Source: DSFT01 sp032249175 (GTDB lineage: Bacteria > Hydrothermota > Hydrothermia > LBFQ01 > DSFT01). Taken from it: DNA of 10,235 nt. Made by a program: the position numbers and the translations under genes. Numbering within the stretch: the first letter of the stretch is position 1; every line of letters starts with the position of its first letter. Below are positions 1 to 6,861 of this stretch, in pieces. A model generated the notes under the pieces. It saw only the letters and a program-made list of their open reading frames with translations. It was not told where the DNA came from and searched no databases. The stretch spans positions 1 to 10,235 of the forward strand of contig JAVVGK010000046.1 of assembly GCA_032249175.1 (NCBI GenBank). Direction: 5' to 3'.

Positions 1-33
1 ATAAAAACCTTAATTATTTATTTAAAAGTTATA

Positions 34-64
34 TTTGGCCAGAAGATTAAAACCCTCTGCCAAA
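34..64 (+). other. imperfect hairpin in the gyrB leader
   Basis: TTTGGC plus AGA at 34-43, with an unpaired C at 40, can pair with TCTGCCAAA at 56-64, leaving a loop of about 12 bases. It is followed by a run of A rather than T, so it does not look like a terminator on this strand, and the opposite strand lacks a clean T tract too. It may be a 5' untranslated structure of the gyrB message, or chance. The rest of 1-106 is AT-rich, with no promoter pair good enough to call. Confidence 0.25.
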
Positions 65-106
65 AAAAACAAATTATTATTTCTATGTCCTTTAAACTTT
101 TAATAT

Positions 107-2014
107 ATGCAAATGTTTGAATATACTGCTGAAAGTATAAAACGATTGAAGGGACTTGAAGGTGTTAGAAAAAGACCAGCGATGTACATTGGAGATGTTG
201 GTAAGAAGGGATTTCATCATTTAGCATTTGAAATAATAGATAATGCCATTGATGAAGTTCTTGCAGGATTTGCAAATTATGTAAAAGTAGTAATTCATAA
301 GGATAATAGCATTTCAGTTGAAGATAATGGAAGAGGAATACCAATTGATATTCATCCAGAAACAGGAACACCAGCGGTTGAAGTTGTATTTATGGAGCTT
401 CACGCAGGTGGTAAGTTTGAAAGGAATATATATAAAATTTCAGGAGGTCTTCATGGCGTAGGAGCAAGCGTAGTTAATGCCTTATCGGAATGGACGGAAG
501 TTTTTGTAAAGAGAAATGGAAAATTGTATAAAATAAAATTTTCAAGAGGAAAAAAAGTTGAAAATTTAAAGGCTGTTTCAAGTACAAATGGAACAGGAAC
601 TATTGTTAGATTTAAACCTGATAAAGAAATATTTACAGATTATCCAAAACTTGAATTTGATTATGATTATATTGCTAATCGTTTAAGAGAAATTGCTTTT
701 TTAGTTCCAAGTGTAAAAATTGAGCTTATTGATGAAAGAACGGATAAAAAAGAAGTTTTTCATTATCCAAAAGGAATAGTAGATTTTATTGATTATATTG
801 ATATTTCAAGGAAACATATCACACCAACATTTTGGACAAAATTTACAAATAACAATGATGAATTTATGGAAGTTGAAATAGCACTTGCCTATAATGATGG
901 TTATGATGAAGTTATAATTTCATTTGTAAATACTGTTAATACAAAAGAGGGAGGAACACATGTAACAGGATTTAAAAGTGCTTTGACAAAAGCAATAAAT
1001 GATATAGGAAGAAAAATGAACCTAATAAAAAAAGAGCCATTACAAGGAGAAGATGTTAGAGAAGGATTAACTGCGATAATTCATGCAAAACTTTCCAATC
1101 CTATATTTGAAGGACAAACAAAAATAAAACTTGGGAATGATAATGTTAGAAGTTTTGTAGAAACAAACTTTTATGAAAAATTTTCAAGATTTTTAGAAGA
1201 AAATCCTAAAATTGCTCAAATTATAATAAATAAAGCATTAGAAAATCAAAAAGCAAGACTTGCTGCTAAAAAGGCTAAGGAAGTTGTTAGAAGAAAAAGT
1301 TTTATTGAAAATGATAGCCTCCCAGGAAAGTTAGCAGATTGTATAACGAAAGAAAGAGAAAGAGCTGAATTATTTATTGTTGAAGGTGAAAGTGCAGGAG
1401 GTTCAGCAAAGCAAGGAAGAAATAGAGAATTTCAAGCCATATTACCATTAAAAGGAAAAATTTTAAATGTTGAAAAGAAAGGTTTAGATAAAGCATTAGA
1501 TAATGAAGAATTAAAAACAATCATTTCTGCTCTTGGTTGCGGAATAAAAGAAAATTGCAATCCAAATGAGTGTAGATATGGTAAAATTATCATTATGACT
1601 GATGCTGATATAGATGGTGCTCACATTAGGACATTATTACTTACTCTATTTTATAGATATTTTTACAATCTTATTGAAGCAGGAATGGTTTATATAGCTC
1701 AACCCCCATTATATAGAATCCAAAAAGGAAAAATTATAAAATATGCTTATTCAGATGAGGAACTAAGTAAAATTTTAAAGGAAATAAGCTCTGAAAATGT
1801 TATTATTCAAAGATATAAAGGTCTTGGTGAAATGAATCCTGAACAACTTTGGGAAACAACGATGAATCCAAAGACAAGAGTTTTAAAGAAAATTACTATT
1901 GAAGATGCTGCAGAAGCTGAAAGATGGGTTTCAGTATGTATGGGGCTTGATGTATCACCAAGAAAAGAATTTATTGAAAAGTACGCTTTAAGTATTAAGG
2001 AGCTTGATATATGA
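107..2014 (+). CDS. gyrB: DNA gyrase subunit B (ATPase and TOPRIM subunit)
   Basis: GyrB is the ATP-hydrolysing half of DNA gyrase, the type IIA topoisomerase that introduces negative supercoils with GyrA. At 635 residues it has the normal short-form length. The GHKL ATPase comes first: E42 and N46 in EIIDNAIDE, D73 in EDNGRGIP, and GGLHGVG at 113-119, numbering that matches E. coli. The transducer domain and then the TOPRIM domain follow: E426 in VEGESAGGSAKQGR, and metal-binding D499, D501 and D503 in TDADIDG. The tail carries the GEMNPEQLWETTMNP signature and ends in LDI as GyrB proteins often do. The start is the first ATG after an in-frame TAA at 101; ATG at 113 is an alternative, and neither has an SD. 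Three Cys (478, 484, 489) lie just before the DxDxD motif. ParE is the alternative; length and ending favour GyrB, and gyrA or parC is not in the window to settle it. Confidence 0.95.
   Translation: MQMFEYTAESIKRLKGLEGVRKRPAMYIGDVGKKGFHHLAFEIIDNAIDEVLAGFANYVKVVIHKDNSISVEDNGRGIPIDIHPETGTPAVEVVFMELHAGGKFERNIYKISGGLHGVGASVVNALSEWTEVFVKRNGKLYKIKFSRGKKVENLKAVSSTNGTGTIVRFKPDKEIFTDYPKLEFDYDYIANRLREIAFLVPSVKIELIDERTDKKEVFHYPKGIVDFIDYIDISRKHITPTFWTKFTNNNDEFMEVEIALAYNDGYDEVIISFVNTVNTKEGGTHVTGFKSALTKAINDIGRKMNLIKKEPLQGEDVREGLTAIIHAKLSNPIFEGQTKIKLGNDNVRSFVETNFYEKFSRFLEENPKIAQIIINKALENQKARLAAKKAKEVVRRKSFIENDSLPGKLADCITKERERAELFIVEGESAGGSAKQGRNREFQAILPLKGKILNVEKKGLDKALDNEELKTIISALGCGIKENCNPNECRYGKIIIMTDADIDGAHIRTLLLTLFYRYFYNLIEAGMVYIAQPPLYRIQKGKIIKYAYSDEELSKILKEISSENVIIQRYKGLGEMNPEQLWETTMNPKTRVLKKITIEDAAEAERWVSVCMGLDVSPRKEFIEKYALSIKELDI
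1997..2002 (+). promoter_or_regulatory. Shine-Dalgarno site of the small membrane gene
   Basis: AAGGAG lies inside the end of gyrB, eight bases before the ATG at 2011. This spacing is ideal and is the main reason to accept the 72-residue reading frame as a gene. Confidence 0.7.
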
Positions 2015-2229
2015 ACTATAAAGAATTAATTGAAATTATGAATGGAATTAAGGATGTTTATGAAAAGATAAAAAAATTTCACCAAACGAGTAAAAGAACA
2101 CTTTTTTTAGTAGAAATAAGACTAAAATTTAAACTTTATACAATTTTAGTTATTTTGGTTTTCAATATTACCTTAACATTAGCAATGCTATGGATTTTAC
2201 TAAAACTTTTGGGAATAGTGAAAAACTAA
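2011..2229 (+). CDS. small membrane protein of unknown function
   Basis: I do not recognise this 72-residue protein. The ATG overlaps the gyrB stop as ATGA and has a well-placed AAGGAG upstream, so it should be translated with gyrB. Residues 1-40 are charged and lysine-rich and probably helical (KELIEIMNGIKDVYEKIKK). Residues about 42-70 are almost continuously hydrophobic, enough for one long or two tight membrane helices, ending in KN. By the positive-inside rule the N-terminal part should be cytoplasmic. The last 40 bases overlap the next gene in another frame. It could be a lineage-specific membrane protein. A leader peptide serving to couple translation of the downstream Memo gene is possible but less likely, given its length and clean topology. 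Confidence 0.6.
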   Translation: MNYKELIEIMNGIKDVYEKIKKFHQTSKRTLFLVEIRLKFKLYTILVILVFNITLTLAMLWILLKLLGIVKN

Positions 2230-3332
2230 GAATTAGATATTTTGAAATTGAGGAATTTGAAGATGGATATAGAGTTATTGACCCTTTTGGATTTTTTGAG
2301 GATTTATTTTTCACAAAAGAAGCATTATATTTAATTAGCTTATTTGATGGAACAAGAACAATTGACCAAGTAAAATTAGATTTTTTTAAGGCAACGAACA
2401 TAATGCTTTCTGATAGTGAGATATTGAATTTTATAAATCAGATGGATAGCTATTATTTATTCTATAATGATAGATTTGTAAATAGGTTTGAGGAAGAAAG
2501 GAAAAAAATTTTAGATTTGGAATACAAGCCCATTGAAATGATTGAAAATATAAGCCAAGTAAAGAATTTTATTAAACAAAATTTAACTGATAACTTTGAA
2601 AATGATATAATTGCTTTAATTGTTCCACATATTGATTTAAGGATAGCTATGGATACTTATTTAAAAACTTATTCAAAAGTTAAAAGGACAAATAGAAAAA
2701 TTTTCATAATATTTGGTGTTGCTCATTCTATTCATTTAACACCATTTTCAATATTCCCGAAAAATTACTTTACAGATAGGATTGTAAATGTAAATAAGGA
2801 AATTATAGAAAAAATTAAAAATTTATTTGGTTATGACATTCATTTTGATGTTTTAGCTTATAAAAATGAGCATTCAGTTGAATTTCCAATTTTATTTATT
2901 GATAGTTTATTTGAAGAATTTTCAATAATTCCATCAATTGTTGCGTATGCTAATAATAAAGAAGACTTAAAGACAATTGCTTATAGATTATATGAAGTTA
3001 TTAGAAACTATAAAGATGAGATATTCTTAATATCAAGTATTGATTTAAGTCATGTTGGAAAGAAATTTGGTGATGAAATGTATTATGAGCCAAAAGATAT
3101 TGATATGGAATATATTAATTATATCTTGGAATTAGAAAATGATAAAGCATTTGAGTTTTTAATAAATTCTCAAAATAAAACGAGAATTGATGGGCAATTT
3201 ACAAATTATGTTTTTCTTGAAATTTTAAAATTATTAAATGTTAAAAAGGCTCAAATTATTGAATATAAAAATTATTATGAGGAATTAACAGATTCAGGCG
3301 TTAGTTATTGCTCTATTAGTTTTCATATCTAA
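2190..3332 (+). CDS. Memo-family protein (AmmeMemoRadiSam system protein B) with PqqD-like N-terminal domain
   Basis: The 380-residue protein has two parts. Residues about 15-100 look like a PqqD-type winged-helix domain: VIDPFGFFEDLFFTKEALYLISLFDG, then TIDQVKLDFF and FINQMDSYYLF. Residues about 138-380 are the Memo fold, related to class III extradiol dioxygenases: IVPHIDLR with H147, FGVAHS with H179, NEHSVEF at 226-232, SIDLSHVG with D285 and H288, and a final SGVSYCSISF. Where the family has (R/T)-(I/V)-C-G, with the Cys equivalent to human MEMO1 C244, this protein has R-I-D334-G. In many prokaryotes such genes sit near an AMMECR1-domain gene and a radical SAM gene; neither is in the window. 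The biochemical role is not established; metal or iron binding is reported for human MEMO1. The ATG at 2190 has no SD and lies within the preceding gene, so translation is probably coupled. The exact start is uncertain. Confidence 0.82.
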   Translation: MDFTKTFGNSEKLRIRYFEIEEFEDGYRVIDPFGFFEDLFFTKEALYLISLFDGTRTIDQVKLDFFKATNIMLSDSEILNFINQMDSYYLFYNDRFVNRFEEERKKILDLEYKPIEMIENISQVKNFIKQNLTDNFENDIIALIVPHIDLRIAMDTYLKTYSKVKRTNRKIFIIFGVAHSIHLTPFSIFPKNYFTDRIVNVNKEIIEKIKNLFGYDIHFDVLAYKNEHSVEFPILFIDSLFEEFSIIPSIVAYANNKEDLKTIAYRLYEVIRNYKDEIFLISSIDLSHVGKKFGDEMYYEPKDIDMEYINYILELENDKAFEFLINSQNKTRIDGQFTNYVFLEILKLLNVKKAQIIEYKNYYEELTDSGVSYCSISFHI

Positions 3333-3875
3333 AATCCAAACCTCTCCATTCTTTTGCTTATAATCCCAAAATAATTTCCAATCTAAATTATTCAAAATGA
3401 AAAATATAATAGCGTTTATAAGTTGATGTCCAACAATTAATATATTTTCATAATTTTTATCTTCCAAATCATCTAAGAATGCTTTTGCTCTACTAACAAC
3501 TTGTAAAAATGTTTCACCATTTGGAGGATTATACAAAAATGGATTTTCTCTTACTTTAATGAAGAATTCCTTGTTTTCATTAATAATAATTGAAGATTTT
3601 TTTCCTTCCCAATCACCCATATTTTGCTCCCTTAAACGACTATCTAAAATAATTGAACTTTTGAATTTATTTATTTTGTTTATAATTTCAGCAGTTTGAA
3701 TAGCTCTTTTTAAATCAGATGAATAAATAACATCAAATTTTATATCTTTGAGTTTCTCTCCTAATTCCATAGATTGCTTTATTCCATTTTCATTTAATTC
3801 AATATCAACCCATCCTTGAATTAAGTCATTTAAGTTATAATCCGTTTGACCATGACGAACTAAGTAAATTTTCAT
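3294..3875 (-). CDS. histidine phosphatase family protein (phosphoglycerate mutase-like)
   Basis: A 193-residue cytoplasmic phosphatase of the branch that contains phosphoglycerate mutase, alpha-ribazole phosphatase (CobC) and broad-specificity phosphatases. YLVRHGQTDYN near the start holds the RHG triad, with H8 the residue that becomes phosphorylated. R57 in SSDLKRAIQTAEI, E83 in LREQNMGDWEG and H150 in IVGHQ complete the usual catalytic set, and NGET at 119-122 is also typical. The common GHGG or SHGG is GHQL here, which weakens any specific substrate assignment. Length fits the small phosphatases better than classical mutase GpmA. It is read against its neighbours; its last 39 bases overlap the 3' end of the Memo gene, and its ATG lies 53 bases from nuoM on the other strand, with no strong SD. 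The substrate cannot be told from sequence. Confidence 0.88.
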   Translation of the reverse strand: MKIYLVRHGQTDYNLNDLIQGWVDIELNENGIKQSMELGEKLKDIKFDVIYSSDLKRAIQTAEIINKINKFKSSIILDSRLREQNMGDWEGKKSSIIINENKEFFIKVRENPFLYNPPNGETFLQVVSRAKAFLDDLEDKNYENILIVGHQLINAIIFFILNNLDWKLFWDYKQKNGEVWILDMKTNRAITNA

Positions 3876-3899
3876 AGTTTGAAAATTTTAAGCTATAAA
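3871..3899 (+). promoter_or_regulatory. possible promoter of the nuoM-nuoN-protease unit
   Basis: TTCATA at 3871-3876 and TATAAA at 3894-3899 are separated by 17 bases and match four and five of six sigma-70 consensus positions. Transcription would begin near 3906, leaving a short leader with the nuoM SD. The region is so AT-rich that chance matches are likely; the divergent gene arrangement is the stronger reason to expect a promoter here. Confidence 0.3.
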
Positions 3900-3904
3900 A
3901 TTTT
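3882..3904. promoter_or_regulatory. perfect 9-bp dyad in the divergent intergenic region
   Basis: AAAATTTTA at 3882-3890 is repeated in inverted form as TAAAATTTT at 3896-3904 around a five-base centre. A second inverted pair, TTTGAAAA at 3878-3885 and TTTTCAAA at 3909-3916, surrounds it. The dyad overlaps the candidate nuoM -10 box, so it could be an operator for one or both divergent genes. The arms are pure A/T, so chance is a real alternative. Confidence 0.25.
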
Positions 3905-3914
3905 GGACTTTTCA

Positions 3915-3922
3915 AAAGGAGG
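3915..3922 (+). promoter_or_regulatory. strong Shine-Dalgarno site of nuoM
   Basis: AAAGGAGG ends six bases before the ATG at 3929. It fixes the start of nuoM and shows that this genome uses classical SD sites, which makes their absence before gyrB, the Memo gene and the protease notable. Confidence 0.85.
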
Positions 3923-3928
3923 AAAAAA

Positions 3929-5389
3929 ATGAACGGGATTTTAAGCATCCTTATCTTTTTCCCAATTATCTCATCAGTGCTTTTACTATTTATTAAAAAC
4001 AGGAATTTCGTTTGGATTTGGTCTTTTGTTATTTTACTATTTGAATTCTTGTTAAGCCTTTTGCCTCTTTCTAATTTTGATTTTTCAAAAAATTTTCAAT
4101 TTATTGAAAAACATAAGTGGATAGAAGGTTTAAATATAAATTACTATGTTGGTGTTGATGGTTTAAGTTATTTAATAATTATTTTAACAACATTTTTATC
4201 TTTGTTAGGTCTTTTATCCTCAATTAACTTAATAAAAACAAGAGAAAATGAATTTGCTTTTTGGTATTTAATTTTAACAGGAACGCTTGTTGGTGTTTTT
4301 TCTTCATTAAATTTATTTTTATTTTTTATTTTTTATGAATTTTCCTTAATTCCTGCCTATTTTTTAATTCTAATTTGGGGGGATAATGATAGAGTTAAGG
4401 CAAGTTTTAAGTTTTTACTATATACCGCATTAGCATCAGTCCTTCTTATTGTATCAATAGCAATAATTTACTTACAATTCAGAACATTGGATTATTTAGA
4501 TTTATTAGAGCAAATTCCATTATTAAAAGATAATTTAGGTTTATTAATTTTTATTTCTTTTGCTATTGCTTTTGCTGTTAAGACGCCAATTTTTCCATTT
4601 CACGCGTGGCTACCTGATGCTTATACAAATGCTCCAAGTAGTGTTGCTTTAATTATTGCAGGCATTATGGCAAAAATTGGAAGTTATGGATTTTTAAGAT
4701 TTTTAATTCCTTTATTTCCAAGTTATTCAATTGAATATGCTTATATATTTGCTATTTTATCAATAATTTCAATTATTTATGGTGGATTTATGGCTTATGT
4801 TCAAGATAATTTTAAAAGACTTATTGCTTTTTCATCATTTTCACATATGGGTTTTATAACGCTTGGAATATTTTCATTAAATAGCTATGGAATAAATGGA
4901 GCAAGTATCCAAATTTTAAATCATGGAATAATAATATCTGCCTTATTTTTAATTTCAGGTATGTTATATGAAAGGTTTAAAACGAATAGTATATCTGAAC
5001 TTGGTGGTCTTGCCAAATCTGTGCCTGTTTTAATAGTTTTCTTTGGTTTATTTATGTTATCATCAGTTGGTCTTCCTGGAACAAATGGATTTATTGGAGA
5101 ATTTCTTATTCTTCTTGGGGCAAGTTTGAAAAACTTTTCTTGGGCTATATTTGCTGTTTTAGGGGTAATTGTTTCTGTTATTTATATGTTGCCAGCATTT
5201 CAGAAAATATCATTTCTTGAAGTTAAATTTCCAAGAATGAGGGATTTAGATATAAGGGAATGGTTTATTTTAACCCCTCTAATTATCCTTATTTTCTCAA
5301 TAGGTATATATCCAAATTTTATTTTTAAGTTCTTACAAAAGCCATCTGAAAATATTATAAATGTCATAAAAAAAGGAGGTGAAAAATGA
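3929..5389 (+). CDS. nuoM: NADH-quinone oxidoreductase subunit M (complex I antiporter-like subunit)
   Basis: NuoM is one of three antiporter-like membrane subunits of respiratory complex I that pump protons while electrons pass to quinone. This 486-residue polytopic protein has about 14 hydrophobic helices. The charged residues of the proton path are present: E137 in FYEFSLIPAYFLILIWG (E. coli E144), K218 in FAVKTPIFPFHAWLPDAY (K234), K249 in IMAKIGSYGFLRF (K265), H332 in the NHG motif, and E391 in LPGTNGFIGEF (E407). FSSFSHMGF at 301-309 is also classic. These motifs favour NuoM over Mrp or formate-hydrogenlyase relatives, though a membrane-bound hydrogenase homologue cannot be fully excluded without the soluble subunits. 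The strong SD at 3915-3922 fixes the start. It is the first gene of its unit, with no nuoL upstream, and its stop overlaps nuoN. Confidence 0.95.
   Translation: MNGILSILIFFPIISSVLLLFIKNRNFVWIWSFVILLFEFLLSLLPLSNFDFSKNFQFIEKHKWIEGLNINYYVGVDGLSYLIIILTTFLSLLGLLSSINLIKTRENEFAFWYLILTGTLVGVFSSLNLFLFFIFYEFSLIPAYFLILIWGDNDRVKASFKFLLYTALASVLLIVSIAIIYLQFRTLDYLDLLEQIPLLKDNLGLLIFISFAIAFAVKTPIFPFHAWLPDAYTNAPSSVALIIAGIMAKIGSYGFLRFLIPLFPSYSIEYAYIFAILSIISIIYGGFMAYVQDNFKRLIAFSSFSHMGFITLGIFSLNSYGINGASIQILNHGIIISALFLISGMLYERFKTNSISELGGLAKSVPVLIVFFGLFMLSSVGLPGTNGFIGEFLILLGASLKNFSWAIFAVLGVIVSVIYMLPAFQKISFLEVKFPRMRDLDIREWFILTPLIILIFSIGIYPNFIFKFLQKPSENIINVIKKGGEK
5373..5380 (+). promoter_or_regulatory. strong Shine-Dalgarno site of nuoN
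   Basis: AAGGAGGT, inside the last codons of nuoM, lies five bases before the nuoN ATG at 5386. It supports the ATGA-overlap start. Confidence 0.85.
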
Positions 5390-6861
5390 GCATCTTTTAC
5401 TTTTTTGCTCCTGAAATCGTTATTTCTATTGGTCTTCTATTGCTTTTAATTGTGGAAATAATTTTTCCAAGGAGAGGTTTAATATCTTTCTTAATTTCCT
5501 TAATTTTTTTAATAGTTTCAACATATTTTACTTTTGAGCAATTACTTAAAATGAATAAAGAATTTTTTCAAGAATTACTTAAAACTGCTCAAAATTATGA
5601 GTATGCAAAATACATAATTGAAAGTTTAAGGTTTGGACCAATTGAAAGATTATTTGATTTAATTTTCTTAATTGGAACAATTTTCTTTGTAATGCTATCT
5701 TATGATTACTATAAAAACAAATCTGGTGGTGATTATTATTTTCTCATATTTTCTGCCCTTCTTGGCTCAATGCTTTTACCAAAAAGTGAAAATTGGGCAG
5801 TTTTTATTTTATCACTTGAAATTTTATCATTTTCATTATATGCTCTTGTAGGATATAAAAGAAATTTATTCTCTTATGAAGCAGCAACTAAGTACTTTTT
5901 TATTGGAGCATTTTCAAGTTCATTTTTAATAATAGGGATAGCATTTTTATATTTTGTAAGTGGTAGTTTATCATTTGAAAATTTATTTCAAAATTATGCT
6001 TTTAGAAGTTTCTTTGGATTACTTAAATCAAAAGATTTCTTGTCAATTCTTGGAATTGCTTTTATAATTGTAGGTCTTGGATTTAAATTATCAGCTGTTC
6101 CTTTTCACTTTTGGACACCTGATGTTTTTGAAGGCTCACCTTCACCAACTGCAGGTTATATTTCAACAATATCAAAAGCTGCTGCTTTCGCAATTGTATT
6201 AAAATTATTTCAAGGTGTTTTTAGTGCGTATCCAAAACTTTGGGAAGATTTAATTTTATGGATTAGTGTTTTTACGATGATTGTTGGCAATTTATCTGCT
6301 ATTAGAGAAAATAGTATTAAAAAATTATTGGCATTTTCTACTATTGCTAATGCTGGTTATGCCCTAACAGCAATTTATGTAGGAGGAATTGAAGGTTTTA
6401 AATCAATTATATTATTTTTATTTATTTATACAATAATGACATTTGGAGCATTCTCAATAGTTCAAATGGTAGCTGAAAATGATACAAAAATAGAGAATTT
6501 AAAAGGTTTATATAAGAAAAGTCCATTTTTAGCAATTAGTTTTGCTATCTTTTTGCTATCCTTGGCTGGTGTTCCTCCACTTGCTGGCTTTTTTGCTAAA
6601 TTCTATATTGCTTATGCTATTGTTAATGCTGGTGATATTGGTCTTGCTATTTGGCTATTTTTAAATGGAATAATTTCTTATTATTATTATTTAAGGGTTG
6701 TTTATTATGTGTTTTCAGATGGTGAAAAAGAAGTAGCTTTCGGTCATTTCCCACTACTTATAACAGCTTTATCCTTAGTTTTAGTAATTTTTATTGGGAT
6801 TTATCCTTCTGTTATTGTTGATTTCGTTAATAGTGTCTTAAATAGATTTATTAGTGGATGA
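5386..6861 (+). CDS. nuoN: NADH-quinone oxidoreductase subunit N (complex I antiporter-like subunit)
   Basis: NuoN is the antiporter-like subunit nearest the small helical subunits in the complex I membrane arm and takes part in proton translocation. The 491-residue protein is hydrophobic throughout, with about 14 membrane helices, normal for the family. Key residues are visible: E145 in LSLEILSFSLYALVGYKR (E. coli E133), K169 in EAATKYFFIGAFSS (K158), K234 in GFKLSAVPFHFWTPDVFEG (K217), K264 in STISKAAAFA (K247) and K405 in GFFAKFYIA (K395). The loop VGYKRN followed by SYEAATKYF, and DVFEGSPSPTAGY, are typical of NuoN rather than NuoM or NuoL. The ATG overlaps the nuoM stop by four bases (ATGA) with a strong SD, so the two are translationally coupled and probably made in equal amounts. 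The stop overlaps the next ATG in the same ATGA manner. Confidence 0.95.
   Translation: MSIFYFFAPEIVISIGLLLLLIVEIIFPRRGLISFLISLIFLIVSTYFTFEQLLKMNKEFFQELLKTAQNYEYAKYIIESLRFGPIERLFDLIFLIGTIFFVMLSYDYYKNKSGGDYYFLIFSALLGSMLLPKSENWAVFILSLEILSFSLYALVGYKRNLFSYEAATKYFFIGAFSSSFLIIGIAFLYFVSGSLSFENLFQNYAFRSFFGLLKSKDFLSILGIAFIIVGLGFKLSAVPFHFWTPDVFEGSPSPTAGYISTISKAAAFAIVLKLFQGVFSAYPKLWEDLILWISVFTMIVGNLSAIRENSIKKLLAFSTIANAGYALTAIYVGGIEGFKSIILFLFIYTIMTFGAFSIVQMVAENDTKIENLKGLYKKSPFLAISFAIFLLSLAGVPPLAGFFAKFYIAYAIVNAGDIGLAIWLFLNGIISYYYYLRVVYYVFSDGEKEVAFGHFPLLITALSLVLVIFIGIYPSVIVDFVNSVLNRFISG

Noticed and set aside
34..64. Leader hairpin as a terminator of an upstream gene
   Set aside because: It is followed by A rather than T on the plus strand, and the opposite strand has no clean T tract either.
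165..371. Open frame of 68 codons on the minus strand inside gyrB
   Set aside because: It lies fully within the conserved ATPase domain of gyrB, has no recognisable motif and has a composition typical of an antisense shadow.
2168..2401. Open frame of 77 codons on the minus strand over the start of the Memo gene
   Set aside because: No recognisable domain or SD; the sense strand codes a convincing PqqD-like/Memo protein here.
3929..6861. Mrp-type sodium/proton antiporter subunits instead of NuoM and NuoN
   Set aside because: The gene lengths, the FYEFSLIP and SSFSHMGF motifs of the first protein and the SLYALVGYKR and TPDVFEGSP motifs of the second match complex I subunits better, and no other Mrp subunit genes are adjacent.
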